This document shows, piece by piece, positions 55,332 to 64,000 of a stretch of DNA of 64,000 nt; the stretch's first letter is position 1; every line of letters begins with the position of its first letter. This DNA comes from RGIG4140 sp045638265 (GTDB taxonomy: Bacteria > Pseudomonadota > Alphaproteobacteria > CAAHEQ01 > UBA3637). Position numbers and translations under genes: made by a program. The stretch lies in assembly GCA_045638265.1 (NCBI GenBank), contig JAZUBA010000044.1, positions 124,001 through 188,000 on the forward strand. Direction: 5' to 3'. The notes under the pieces were generated by a model, which was given only the letters and a program-made list of their open reading frames with translations, was not told the origin of the DNA and did no database searches.

Positions 55332-56390
55332 TTAAAGAAAACTGCCTTTTTTGTGACGTTTCTTTAAATCATTTAATTTATCGCTGACGATAGCCGTATC
55401 TTTCCCCGCTTTGGCAAGACGTTCATACATGCGTTCAATTTCTTTATTTAGATAGGCCATTTCGATATCTGTTCGCAACTGTTCTTTTTCATGGGGTAAA
55501 CCGTTTTCATAAGCATCACGCATTTTGGATAAGATTGTTTTTGTCGGGCGAGATGGGTGTAATTTACGCTGTTGAATAACATAGGGTAAAATATACAACA
55601 AATCTTCAATAATTTGGGTAACGGATAATTTGTTTTTAGGGTCTTTCACTCTTTTTGAATAATAAGCATCTAACATATCAAAAGCAACACCTGCTTCAAA
55701 ACTGTCATCAACAACAATAAAAGGAACACTATTTGAAAATCCTTTTTGTTGAATTTCTTTGAGATATTCAAGTAGATGATAGAAAAATCCGTCTACATTG
55801 AATAAAACAAAGGGCTTTAAATCTAAAAATCCGTCTTGCATGGCAACACAATCATAAACCAATTCATCTAATGTACCGACACCGCCAGGGGCAAAGATAA
55901 CAAAATCAGCACCGAGTAATTGTTGTTTTCTTTCTTCTAATGTATGAGCTACGATAATTTCGGATACACTATCAATAAGATCATCATTTTGATATAAAGC
56001 AAGATATTCTTTTGTGGTAATAGCGTGAATGGGTGTTTTGCAGGGTTTTTCTTGCTCATGCCATGATTGTAATACTCCTTTGGCAACAGCCCCCATAATA
56101 CCCATAGAGGACAAACCGAAATCTAACCGAAAATTCTTTTTGCCGATTTCACGACCCAGTTCAAATGCCTGTTCTTCATAAATCGGGTCATTTCCCGAAC
56201 GAGAACCACCGGCAACAAAGACACGTGTTTCACCTTTTTCATTTTGTTTGATAAATTCTTCAACAGCTGTTTTATATTCTGATGAGTCGTTTTTTTGCAT
56301 ATCTTTTTTTGTTTTGGAAAGCAACGCTGAACCTCTGGTAACTGACAGTTGATTCGCAGCTGAAACATTTGTATTCTTTTTATTTTTCAT
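55332..56390 (-). CDS. LOG-family Rossmann-fold protein
   Basis: The 352-residue protein matches the LOG (TIGR00730) group, long called lysine decarboxylases but including cytokinin nucleoside monophosphate phosphoribohydrolases. The signature is APGGVGTLDELVYD. An early VFVAGGSRSGNDP and MGIMGAVAKG form the nucleotide site. It carries extensions at both ends (about 60 N-terminal and 90 C-terminal residues) relative to the 180-residue family core. Cytoplasmic. The antiporter gene follows about 40 bases downstream. Confidence 0.85.
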   Translation of the reverse strand: MKNKKNTNVSAANQLSVTRGSALLSKTKKDMQKNDSSEYKTAVEEFIKQNEKGETRVFVAGGSRSGNDPIYEEQAFELGREIGKKNFRLDFGLSSMGIMGAVAKGVLQSWHEQEKPCKTPIHAITTKEYLALYQNDDLIDSVSEIIVAHTLEERKQQLLGADFVIFAPGGVGTLDELVYDCVAMQDGFLDLKPFVLFNVDGFFYHLLEYLKEIQQKGFSNSVPFIVVDDSFEAGVAFDMLDAYYSKRVKDPKNKLSVTQIIEDLLYILPYVIQQRKLHPSRPTKTILSKMRDAYENGLPHEKEQLRTDIEMAYLNKEIERMYERLAKAGKDTAIVSDKLNDLKKRHKKGSFL

Positions 56391-56501
56391 TGGTTCCTCA
56401 TATAAAAAATTAACAAATTTATGAAAATAATTATAGACTTTTTTAAAAGAAAATGCTACATATTTTTCATTATTGATTCGTTTTTTTTGAGGAGAAATAT
56501 A

Positions 56502-57677
56502 ATGAGTTCTGAAAAATTAGGTAAAGAAAAAAAGAAAAATAAAAACAAAATAATAGTATCATGTATTGCCGGATTACTTCTTTGTGGAAGTGCTTGGTAT
56601 GGTTATAAATATTTTCAAAAACCAGCCGTTATGCCAACAGCTATTCAAAACGTATCAGTTTATAAAATTGAAATGCAGAATGTTTATCCTGAAACAAGTT
56701 TTGTTGCCAAAATTGAATCAAAAGATAAAGTGGGTTTGCGGGCACGTGTACAAGGTTTCTTGATGAAGCAATTGTTTAAAGAAGGCGATATGGTTCAAGA
56801 AAATCAACCGTTGTTCATTATAGAACCGGTTAATTTTGAAGCAACTGTTCGTGAAGCAGAAGCTAATGTTGCTAAAGCAGAAGCACAAGTTAAAAACTCA
56901 AAAGCACAATTTGAAAGAACTCAAAAATTGTTTAAGACAAAAGATGTTTCTGAATCAAAATTAGATGAAATGGAAGCAGCTCATCGTTCTGCCGAAGCCG
57001 CTTTGGCACAGGCTAAGGCAAAATTGGATATTGCCAAAAAAGATTTAGAATATACAACAATTGTTGCACCAATGGATGGTAAAATTGGTGAATCAACATA
57101 TTCAGTTGGTGAATTAATCGGCCCGTCATCCGGTATTTTGGCATGGGTTGTTCGGATTAATCCGATTGATGCTGTTTTTTCAGTAAGTGAAAATCAGTTA
57201 TTAAGTTTGCAAAAAAATTATGCCAATACACCTAAAATTAAAGTTACTTTTGTTAAATCTGACGGTACGGTATATGCTCAACAGGGAACAATAGATTTTG
57301 TTGATGTCACGATTGATGAAACAATGAATACGTTAAAAATAAAAGCTTCATTCCCAAATGAAAAGGGTGAATTGATTTCTGGTCAATATGGTCGTGTGAT
57401 TCTGAAAAGTTTAGATCCGTTATCAGAAATTGTTGTCCCTCAAAAAGCTGTTCAACAAGATATGACTGGAACGTATGTTTATGTTGTATCCGATGATGAT
57501 AAGATTGCACGACGTGAAGTTGTTCGTGGTGAAGAATTGCCTGATTTTAAAGTTGTTATTACACAAGGTTTACAAGCCGGTGATGTTCTTGTAACAGAAG
57601 GTTTCCAAAAAATTGCTCCGCAAATGACGGTCAAACCTGTATTTAACGATGAAACAAATACAACACAGTCAAAATAA
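56502..57677 (+). CDS. RND efflux periplasmic adaptor (AcrA/MexA-like)
   Basis: Start chosen at 56502, after GAGGAGAA; the frame from 56421 lacks a site. The 391-residue membrane fusion protein bridges the pump and an outer-membrane channel. It has an N-terminal membrane anchor (about 15-36, no lipobox seen), a lipoyl-like half (VGLRARVQGFLMKQLFKEGDMVQENQPLF), an alpha hairpin (about 115-190, rich in A/K/E), and beta-barrel segments. The second lipoyl half has TTIVAPMDGKIGES. It lies 21 bases upstream of the RND pump in one operon. Confidence 0.92.
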   Translation: MSSEKLGKEKKKNKNKIIVSCIAGLLLCGSAWYGYKYFQKPAVMPTAIQNVSVYKIEMQNVYPETSFVAKIESKDKVGLRARVQGFLMKQLFKEGDMVQENQPLFIIEPVNFEATVREAEANVAKAEAQVKNSKAQFERTQKLFKTKDVSESKLDEMEAAHRSAEAALAQAKAKLDIAKKDLEYTTIVAPMDGKIGESTYSVGELIGPSSGILAWVVRINPIDAVFSVSENQLLSLQKNYANTPKIKVTFVKSDGTVYAQQGTIDFVDVTIDETMNTLKIKASFPNEKGELISGQYGRVILKSLDPLSEIVVPQKAVQQDMTGTYVYVVSDDDKIARREVVRGEELPDFKVVITQGLQAGDVLVTEGFQKIAPQMTVKPVFNDETNTTQSK

Positions 57678-57698
57678 GCTGAATAGGAGAAGTTTTTT

Positions 57699-60600
57699 AT
57701 GTTTTCAGATATTTTTATTAAACGTCCTCGGTTAGCTGCCGTTATTTCGGTTGTTATTGTTTTGGCTGGCGCATTGTGTATTTTTGCTATGCCGATTGAA
57801 CAATATCCGAATATTGTTCCTCCCTCTGTCAGTGTTTCTGCAGTTTATCCGGGAGCAAGTGCTGATGTTGTGGAATCATCCGTTGCACAACAGATTGAAT
57901 CAGCTGTTAACGGTGTGGAAGATATGTTGTATATGAGTTCCAACAGTAATGACGATGGTTCTTATAATTTAACAATTACGTTTAATATTGGCACAGACCC
58001 GAATATCGCAACGGTTAACGTTCAAAACAAGTTGAAATTGGTTGAAAGTTTATTGCCTGCAGAAGTGATTAAACAAGGTGTTGTTGTTCAATCTAAAATG
58101 TCATCTATGTTGCAGGTGTTCACGGTATCATCAACCAATCCGGATTATGATGATATTTTCTTAACAAACTATGTGTTAATTAACATTAAAGATGAAATTG
58201 CCCGTACACAAGGCGTTGGTGATGTGCATGTTTTCTCAACATTGGATTATTCAATGCGAGTATGGTTGAATAATGATAAACTCAAAAGTTTAAAATTATC
58301 CACCAATGATGTTTTAAATGCCATTCAGGGACAAAATTTGCAAGGCTCTATCGGACGTATCGGTGTTATGCCGTCAACTGAAGACCAACAATTTCAAATT
58401 TCTTTGACAACAAAAGGTCGTTTGACAACAGTAGAAGAATTTGGTGATATTGTTATTCGTGCCAATGCGGATGGTTCTTATTTGTTCTTAAAAGATATTG
58501 CCCGCATTGAGTTAGGGGCAAAAGATGAATCTATTCGTGCAGCATATAATGGTGTTCCGGCAGTGGGTTTTGCTATTTTCCAAGCCCCTGGTTCTAATGC
58601 TGTAGCGGTGGCAACAGCTGTGAATGCTAAAATCAATGAGTTAAAAGCAAAAATGCCGAAAGATATTGAGTTTCATGCGTTATTTGATAATGCTGAATTT
58701 GTTTTGGATTCTACATCTGAAATTTTTCATACTATCTTTGAAGCCTTTTTGTTGATTGTTTTAGTTACATATTTATTTTTGGGAACTTTCCGTGCAACAA
58801 TTATTCCGACAATAGCCATTCCGGTCTCATTAATCGGGGCTTTTATCGGTATGAGTTTGTTTGGTGTCAGTGCTAACACAATTTCATTGTTGGCATTGGT
58901 GTTGGCAATCGGTATTGTGGTTGATGATGCCATTGTTGTTGTGGAAGATGTGGAAACAGTTATGCATGAGAATCCAAAATTATCTCCGCACGAAGCTGTT
59001 TCTAAATCAATGGGACGTATTACAGCACCGATTATTGCCATTACAATGGTCTTGTTAGCTGTGTTTGTTCCTGTTGCTTTTACTCCCGGTATTTCAGGAT
59101 TGTTATATCAACAATTTGCTATTGCCATTGCATCGGCTATGATTATTTCAGGGATAAACTCATTAACACTCAGCCCTGCATTGGCTGCCATTGTGATGCG
59201 TTCAAATGATAAACCGTTTAAATTGGTTCAAAAATGTATGAATGGTATTGATTGGTTACGTCATAAATATTCGGGTTTTGTTCGTAAAACAATGCCGTAC
59301 GCCGTATTTTCTGTTGTGGCAATGGTATTGTTCGGTATTGGTGGGTATGTGTTTATGAAAATAACTCCGTCCGGATTCTTGCCGGCTGAAGACCAAGGTG
59401 CTTTTATGATGGAAGTTCAATTACCATCCGGTGCTTCTTGGAACAGAACGGATGTTGTTATGAAACAAGTTACCGAACGCTTTAAACAAATTCCTGAAAT
59501 TGATTCTCATATGGCTATTATTGGTTATGGTATTATGAGTGGTTCACAATCTTCTTCAAAAGGATCATTTGTTGTTAAATTGAAACCGTATGCCGAACGG
59601 ACCGAAAAAGGACAAGACGTGAATGCTGTTATCGGAAAAGTATATATGTTGACGGCAGACATTAAAGAAGCACGTGTTTTTGCCTTTAACCTACCGGCTA
59701 TTATGGGTTTAAGTATGAGTTCAGATGTTGAATATGTGTTGCAAAGTACTCAAGGGGCTTCTCCGGAAGAAATGATACAAGTTGCATCACAAATTATTCA
59801 AGAAGCTCAAAAAGATCCTCGCTTGCAACGCATTATGACTTTCTATACGGTAGATTCACCGAAAGTTGATGTTCAAATTGATCGTCAAAAAGCTTATGCT
59901 TTGGGCGTTCAGCTCTCTGATATATTCAGTACAATGCAAACAATGTTAGGCGGAACGTATATTAATGATTTCAACTTATACGGTCGGACATGGCAGGTAA
60001 ATGTTCAGGGTGATGTTTTGGAACGCAGAACATTGGAAGATATTTATAAAATTAATATCCGTAATAATAAAGGCGAAATGGTACCATTACGTTCACTGAT
60101 TACAATTAAACGGACGATTGGTGCTCAATCCATTCAACGCTATAACAACTATCGGTCAATCAGTATGCAGGCTTCACCGGCAGTCGGATTAAGTTCGGGT
60201 TCTGCTATGCAGGCAATGATGGAGATTTCTGAACGGGTTTTACCGGAAGGTTATCAATATCAATGGACGGGTATGACATTGCAAGAACAATCGGCAGGTG
60301 ACCAAACGGCTATGATTTTTGCGATGGCATTCTTGTTTGCGTATTTATTCTTGGTTGCTTTATACGAAAGTTGGGTATTGCCTGTTTCCGTTATGGTTTC
60401 CATTATTGTCGGTTTATTCGGTGCGATTGGATTCTTATGGTTTAGAAATATTACCAACGACTTGTATGCACAGGCTGGTATTGTTGTGTTGATTGCGTTG
60501 GCAGCCAAAAACGCCATTTTACTTGTTGAATTTGCTAAAGACGAACACGAAAAAGGTGTTCCTGTTAAAGAGGCAGCCATTAATGGTGCTCATATGCGAT

Positions 60601-60863
60601 TCCGTGCTATTATGATGACAGCTATTGCAGCTTTATTAGGCTTTATTCCGCTTGTTTTTGCTAATGGGGCGGGGGCAATGGCTCGTCGGGCAATTGGTTC
60701 TTCTATTTTTGGCGGATTGTTTGTTTCCTCGTTTATTGGTATTTTCTTTATTCCGGCATTATACGTTGTTTTCCAAATTATTGTAGAACGTAAATGGAAA
60801 AAGAATAAGTCTGAAAAATTATGGGAACGTAAAAAGAAGAAACATAAAAAGCATCCTGCTTAA
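57699..60863 (+). CDS. RND multidrug efflux pump (AcrB/MexB, HAE1 type)
   Basis: A 1054-residue proton-driven inner-membrane pump. It has twelve membrane helices and two large periplasmic loops with internal duplication. The proton-relay Asp pair is D409-D410 in VVDDAIVVVEDVE, and the lysine is in LAAKNAILLVEFAKDE. The N-terminal FSDIFIKRPRLAAVISVVIVLAG is the family start, and a basic tail ends the protein. It works with the adaptor upstream; no TolC-type gene or TetR-type repressor lies nearby, so the outer-membrane channel must be encoded elsewhere. Substrates are unknown. Confidence 0.95.
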   Translation: MFSDIFIKRPRLAAVISVVIVLAGALCIFAMPIEQYPNIVPPSVSVSAVYPGASADVVESSVAQQIESAVNGVEDMLYMSSNSNDDGSYNLTITFNIGTDPNIATVNVQNKLKLVESLLPAEVIKQGVVVQSKMSSMLQVFTVSSTNPDYDDIFLTNYVLINIKDEIARTQGVGDVHVFSTLDYSMRVWLNNDKLKSLKLSTNDVLNAIQGQNLQGSIGRIGVMPSTEDQQFQISLTTKGRLTTVEEFGDIVIRANADGSYLFLKDIARIELGAKDESIRAAYNGVPAVGFAIFQAPGSNAVAVATAVNAKINELKAKMPKDIEFHALFDNAEFVLDSTSEIFHTIFEAFLLIVLVTYLFLGTFRATIIPTIAIPVSLIGAFIGMSLFGVSANTISLLALVLAIGIVVDDAIVVVEDVETVMHENPKLSPHEAVSKSMGRITAPIIAITMVLLAVFVPVAFTPGISGLLYQQFAIAIASAMIISGINSLTLSPALAAIVMRSNDKPFKLVQKCMNGIDWLRHKYSGFVRKTMPYAVFSVVAMVLFGIGGYVFMKITPSGFLPAEDQGAFMMEVQLPSGASWNRTDVVMKQVTERFKQIPEIDSHMAIIGYGIMSGSQSSSKGSFVVKLKPYAERTEKGQDVNAVIGKVYMLTADIKEARVFAFNLPAIMGLSMSSDVEYVLQSTQGASPEEMIQVASQIIQEAQKDPRLQRIMTFYTVDSPKVDVQIDRQKAYALGVQLSDIFSTMQTMLGGTYINDFNLYGRTWQVNVQGDVLERRTLEDIYKINIRNNKGEMVPLRSLITIKRTIGAQSIQRYNNYRSISMQASPAVGLSSGSAMQAMMEISERVLPEGYQYQWTGMTLQEQSAGDQTAMIFAMAFLFAYLFLVALYESWVLPVSVMVSIIVGLFGAIGFLWFRNITNDLYAQAGIVVLIALAAKNAILLVEFAKDEHEKGVPVKEAAINGAHMRFRAIMMTAIAALLGFIPLVFANGAGAMARRAIGSSIFGGLFVSSFIGIFFIPALYVVFQIIVERKWKKNKSEKLWERKKKKHKKHPA

Positions 60864-60870
60864 TTAAATA

Positions 60871-60910
60871 AAAACAGTGTCTTTTTAAATAATGAAGACA
60901 CTGTTTTTTT
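60871..60910 (+). terminator. Terminator of the efflux operon
   Basis: AAAACAGTGTCTT (60871-60883) pairs with AAGACACTGTTTT (60895-60907), followed by Ts. Confidence 0.9.
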
Positions 60911-60931
60911 ATTTTATTTTCAATATTAAAA

Positions 60932-60966
60932 AAAAGAAAACGAATCCAGTTAGATTCGTTTTTTTT
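60932..60966 (-). terminator. Terminator of the outer-membrane barrel gene
   Basis: AAAACGAATC (60937-60946) pairs with GATTCGTTTT (60953-60962). On the minus strand a T-run follows. Confidence 0.8.
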
Positions 60967-60980
60967 AATTAAATTCATTC

Positions 60981-61520
60981 TTAAAAAGAATAACGTGCTT
61001 TCAGCATTAAAATATTACTGTGGAATTTTGACGGTGAATCCCATTTGCCTCCGACTTCATTAACTTTTAAATAACGATATTCGGCGCTAAGTGTAATTGG
61101 TAATGTCGGAATGCTGAAGTCAAGTCCGGCCATTCCTTGAAATGCAGATGAATTGTTGTGGTCAAAGCGAGACATCCCGATACCGGCACCGACATAAGGA
61201 TCAACAACCGGAATAAACGGAATGGTAGCATATCCATTTAAAAAAGCACCGTCAAATTTTGCTTTTTCACCATGCTTTGCATCTGCGCTAATGTGCAAAT
61301 ATTCTGCTTCTACGCGTGGTGAAATAAAAGGAACGGGAAATTCATATCCGACTGCGCCGGAATAAATCGGAGAGTTTTTATAACTTGTTTCCAGAGCTTC
61401 TCGTGTGACAGAACCGTCATTAAATGAAGCACCAATGCCAAGTTGACCATACAAACCAGCAAATGCTGTTGAAGAAATAAGTATACAACCAAGTGTAGTA
61501 AGCAACAAAATTTTATTCAT
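60981..61520 (-). CDS. Small outer-membrane beta-barrel protein (OmpA/OmpW-like)
   Basis: A 179-residue protein with a signal peptide (MNKILLLTTLGCILISSTAFA, cut before GLYGQ). The mature part alternates aromatic and small residues over about eight strands: GLYGQLGIGAS, SGAVGYEF, RVEAEYLHI, DPYVGAGIGMSRF, LSAEYRYLKV and NILMLKARYSF, ending in Phe as outer-membrane barrels do. An AAGGATA site precedes the start. It resembles porin-opacity or OmpA-barrel families; no function assigned. It diverges from trcR. Confidence 0.8.
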   Translation of the reverse strand: MNKILLLTTLGCILISSTAFAGLYGQLGIGASFNDGSVTREALETSYKNSPIYSGAVGYEFPVPFISPRVEAEYLHISADAKHGEKAKFDGAFLNGYATIPFIPVVDPYVGAGIGMSRFDHNNSSAFQGMAGLDFSIPTLPITLSAEYRYLKVNEVGGKWDSPSKFHSNILMLKARYSF

Positions 61521-61606
61521 AACATATCCTTTCTGTTATTTTTTTTACATTTGAAAGCATACAATGTAATAATTAATAAATTCTTTACAAAATTGAATCA
61601 TTTTTA

Positions 61607-61635
61607 TTGCGTTTTAAAAAGAAGTTTGTTATACT
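61607..61635 (+). promoter_or_regulatory. Promoter of trcR
   Basis: TTGCGT (61607-61612) and TATACT (61630-61635) are 17 bases apart, 41 bases before the start. Confidence 0.6.
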
Positions 61636-61676
61636 GTCAATATTCGTTATAATTTTTTTTTAAGAAAGGATAAAAT

Positions 61677-62201
61677 ATGGCACTTCCATTAATGCCGAAA
61701 GCAACGGCAGTCTGGTTAGTAGAAAATACAACTTTAACATTTAATCAAATCGCAGATTTCTGCGGCATGCATACTTTGGAAATTCAAGCAATAGCCGATG
61801 GTGATGTTGCTTCAAATATTATGGGTTTTAATCCGATTACAAACGGGCAGTTAACCGCTGAAGAAATTAAACGTTGTGAATCGAATCCTAAAGCATCATT
61901 GGAATTATTGACGAATCCTGAAATTGAACGTTTATTAAATAAAGGCTCTCGTTATGTTTCTAATGCAAAACGTAATGACCGTCCGTCAGGTATTGCTTGG
62001 ATTGTGAAACATCATCCGGAAATTTCAGATACACAAATTGTTAAATTATTACGTACAACAAAAACAACAATTACGGCAATTCGTGAAAGAACACATAAAA
62101 ACATTCATAACATTCATCCGAAAAATCCGGTTACATTGGGTTTGTGTTCTGAATCTGATTTGAATAAAGCTATTGCCGTTTCTGTTAAACATACAATGTA
62201 A
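61677..62201 (+). CDS. trcR: Cell cycle transcriptional regulator TrcR (DUF1013)
   Basis: The 174-residue protein matches DUF1013, an alphaproteobacterial family described as the cell-cycle regulator TrcR. Visible features are the N-terminal PLMPKATAVWLVENTTLTFNQIADFCGMHTLEIQAIADG, with a helix-turn-helix-like segment, and a second one in IAWIVKHHPEISDTQIVKLLRTTKTTI. AGAAAGGA precedes the ATG. gapR follows after ten bases, so they form an operon of nucleoid and cell-cycle factors. Confidence 0.9.
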   Translation: MALPLMPKATAVWLVENTTLTFNQIADFCGMHTLEIQAIADGDVASNIMGFNPITNGQLTAEEIKRCESNPKASLELLTNPEIERLLNKGSRYVSNAKRNDRPSGIAWIVKHHPEISDTQIVKLLRTTKTTITAIRERTHKNIHNIHPKNPVTLGLCSESDLNKAIAVSVKHTM

Positions 62202-62211
62202 GGAGTAATGT

Positions 62212-62475
62212 ATGTCAGACGATATTATTCAAGAAGAAAAAGATGCTGACGGAGGTAAACTCGTTGCATATATTGAACGCATTGAACGCCTTGAAGAAGA
62301 ACGGAAAGAATTAGGGGCTGATGTGCGTGAAATTTTTGCCGAAGCAAAGGGAAACGGCTTTGATACAAAAGTCATGCGGCAAATTTTAAGGTTGCGTAAA
62401 ATGACACCTGCTGATCGGGCAGAAGCAGAGTTTTTACGTGACAGATATAAAAAATTATTAGGAATTGAAGAATAA
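62212..62475 (+). CDS. gapR: Nucleoid-associated protein GapR (DUF2312)
   Basis: GapR binds AT-rich, overtwisted DNA ahead of replication and transcription and aids topoisomerases in Alphaproteobacteria. The 87-residue protein has the family length: a coiled-coil helix (LVAYIERIERLEEERKELGADVREIFAEAK), GFDTKVMRQILRLRKM, and the closing helix. AAGGAG precedes the ATG. It is a natural partner for an AT-rich chromosome. Confidence 0.95.
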   Translation: MSDDIIQEEKDADGGKLVAYIERIERLEEERKELGADVREIFAEAKGNGFDTKVMRQILRLRKMTPADRAEAEFLRDRYKKLLGIEE

Positions 62476-62538
62476 TACTTGATTTTTAATAATTTGGAGT
62501 ATAAACTAAAAACGATAACATACTATGGAGGATAACAC

Positions 62539-63237
62539 ATGAAAAAAACATCCGTTTCTTTATTGGCTTTGGCCGTTGTTTGTGGTACAGCCGTCTTACC
62601 GATGATTGCTGAGGCTGCTGAACAAGTTGTTTCAAGAACAGAAACGACTTATACGTCACAAAATGAACGTATTATGGACGGTTACACACCGCTTGATGAA
62701 ATTGACAATTCAGTTAAAACATCAACTAAAACATATAAGATTCCTGTTCAACAACCAGAACCACAAGTACAACCGGCTGCACAAGTAGCTCCGACACATG
62801 TACAAGGTCAACCAATTGTTATTCAACAACCGACAGGTAATTTGCCGGCAGAAATTATGGCACAAGGTCAAATCCCAAATAATGTTTGTTCCGCAAGTGC
62901 TAATTGTCCGGCAGCAGTAACAAGTGTTTCTTACACACAATCTCCTGTAAAAGTTCAATATCCTGTTGTTCGTCAATATCCGGTTTCAGTAGAACACGCT
63001 GTTACAGTTAATCGTGATGTAACGGTTCGTCAACCGGTTGTTGTTCAACAACCTGTTGTTTTACAAAAACCAGTTGTGGTTCATCAACCTGTTATGGTTG
63101 AACGTGCTCCGGCTTATGTTCAACAAAAACCGGTTGTTATGCAACAACAAGCTTCTTATGTACAAGGTCAACCAGTTGTTGTTCAAGCTCCGGCAGGACA
63201 AGTTTTACCGCCTTGCACATCAGGAAATTGTCAATAA
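62539..63237 (+). CDS. Secreted Val/Gln/Pro-rich repetitive protein
   Basis: A 232-residue protein with a signal peptide (MKKTSVSLLALAVVCGTAVLPMIAEA) after GGAGG. The C-terminal half repeats short units of the type VVVQQPVV, RQPVVVQQP, KPVVVHQPV, rich in V, Q and P, so an extended or fibrous periplasmic or surface protein is likely. Two small CS/C-containing patches (CSASANCP, PPCTSGNCQ) could form disulfides. It lies downstream of trcR-gapR without a visible terminator between. No family recognised. Confidence 0.65.
   Translation: MKKTSVSLLALAVVCGTAVLPMIAEAAEQVVSRTETTYTSQNERIMDGYTPLDEIDNSVKTSTKTYKIPVQQPEPQVQPAAQVAPTHVQGQPIVIQQPTGNLPAEIMAQGQIPNNVCSASANCPAAVTSVSYTQSPVKVQYPVVRQYPVSVEHAVTVNRDVTVRQPVVVQQPVVLQKPVVVHQPVMVERAPAYVQQKPVVMQQQASYVQGQPVVVQAPAGQVLPPCTSGNCQ
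62935..63200. repeat. Degenerate Val/Gln/Pro coding repeats
   Basis: Short repeated codon blocks (CAACCTGTTGTT-type) encode the VVVQQP units of the secreted protein. Period is irregular. Confidence 0.6.
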
Positions 63238-63280
63238 GACACATTTTTTGCTTGCAAAGTAAAAAATAGTTTGATAAAAT

Positions 63281-63312
63281 AAGCTATCCCAAGTGTGGGG
63301 TAGCTTTTTTTA
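63281..63312 (+). terminator. Terminator of the Val/Gln/Pro-rich gene
   Basis: AAGCTATCCC (63281-63290) pairs with GGGGTAGCTT (63297-63306) and is followed by a T-run. Confidence 0.9.
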
Positions 63313-63368
63313 TTTTAAAGTCAAAAACAGACTTGTTTATTAATTATCATTTTTTATTTTGAGGCTTA

Positions 63369-64000
63369 ATGAAACCAAATCAGAAGAATCGCTATAATGG
63401 GCGACACAATAACCGAAACACTCGTTCAATGATTATGCGGAATACGGTTATGGAAAGTACGGGACCAATGGGTAAAATTCATGGAACGGCATTGCAATTA
63501 TCAGAAAAATATCAAGCTTATGCAAAAGATTATTTAATTCAAAATGATGTTGTTATGGCTCAAATGTGCATGCAATATGCTGACCATTATATGCGTCTTC
63601 AAAATATTGCTATCGCTAACGAGCAATCGTTACGACCTCAAAATAATAATGAACAACGCCAAAAACAAGTTGCTGAAAAAACAGAACTACAACCGACTAT
63701 TTCAGAAAACATTGAAGAAACACAAGAATTAAATACGAAAGAAGAAAGTGTTTCAGAAACAAAAACAGATGAAGTTGTTGAAACGGAAACACCGTCGGAA
63801 CTAAAAGAAAAGAAAGTTAAATCGGCAAAAAAACAAGCTAATCGTAAAGTTGTCAAAAAGAAAGAAAAAGAATCAGATGATGAAATGGAAATCAAGGCTG
63901 AAGATGTGTTAGGGCGTGATTTATCCGTTCCGATTGCCGTTATGCAGGAAAACAATGAGTCGCCTGTTAAGACCAAAAGGGCTACATCACGTCAACAGAC
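63369..64000 (+). CDS. DUF4167 protein, cut by the window end
   Basis: The open frame starts at ATG 63369, four bases after GAGG, and runs off the right edge with 210 codons. The N-terminus (MKPNQKNRYNGRHNNRNTRS, then GKIHGTALQLSEKYQAYAKDYLIQNDVVMAQMCMQYADHYMRL) matches DUF4167, a small-RNA- or nucleic-acid-like family typical of Alphaproteobacteria but uncharacterised. The rest is acidic and basic low complexity. Its function is unknown; the basic N-terminus suggests nucleic-acid binding. Confidence 0.8.
   Translation, partial: MKPNQKNRYNGRHNNRNTRSMIMRNTVMESTGPMGKIHGTALQLSEKYQAYAKDYLIQNDVVMAQMCMQYADHYMRLQNIAIANEQSLRPQNNNEQRQKQVAEKTELQPTISENIEETQELNTKEESVSETKTDEVVETETPSELKEKKVKSAKKQANRKVVKKKEKESDDEMEIKAEDVLGRDLSVPIAVMQENNESPVKTKRATSRQQ

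Overview
The window is 64 kb of AT-rich chromosome from a Gram-negative alphaproteobacterium. The class call rests on genes typical of Alphaproteobacteria: trcR (DUF1013), gapR (DUF2312), divK, hdaA and a DUF4167 gene. Lipid A/Kdo genes, lolA, an RND pump, a DAP-type MurE and outer-membrane autotransporters show a diderm envelope. The low GC, cysteine-rich prepilin-like proteins, a formate/nitrite channel and arginine-dependent acid resistance would suit a gut- or host-associated lineage, but that part is inference.

Layout. 1-4.1 kb: a cut gene end, a formate/nitrite transporter, and a large cysteine-rich prepilin-like protein, the last two divergent around two copies of a 30-bp palindrome. 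4.1-9.7 kb: lipid A/Kdo operon waaA-lpxK-lpxL, divergent from a winged-helix regulator, rlmE and an RsmB/NOP methyltransferase. 9.7-17.1 kb: an ankyrin protein, a Pmp-like classical autotransporter and two paralogous single-TM proteins. 17.3-20.5 kb: an aaxB-aaxC-like arginine decarboxylase/antiporter pair flanked by two small secreted proteins. 20.6-22.9 kb: a second cysteine-rich prepilin-like protein with triplicated modules. 23.1-31.1 kb: HIT protein, DUF2066, PerM-type permease, hdaA, ftsK, lolA and two unknown genes. 31.2-33.7 kb: tRNA-Thr and a YadA-type trimeric autotransporter whose signal peptide is split by an apparent frameshift in an A6 run.

33.9-50.8 kb holds ndk and then a compact division and cell-wall (dcw) cluster: rsmH-ftsL-ftsI-murEF (fused)-mraY-ftsW-murG-murC-murB-ddl-ftsQ-ftsA-ftsZ. 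Many junctions overlap by 1-22 bases, so translational coupling is likely. murD and mraZ are not in their usual places. The cluster runs on into rsmB and divK, then fabI.

53.5-64 kb: a CPA1-type cation/proton antiporter whose Shine-Dalgarno is buried in a perfect 11-bp hairpin, a LOG-family protein, an RND efflux adaptor and pump, a small outer-membrane barrel, trcR-gapR, a Val/Gln/Pro-rich secreted protein and a DUF4167 gene cut by the window end.

The least explained content is the surface-protein set: two prepilin-like cysteine-rich proteins, a Pmp/cysteine-module autotransporter, two WCK-TM proteins and a possibly phase-variable trimeric adhesin. No CRISPR array, rRNA, prophage or insertion sequence was seen.
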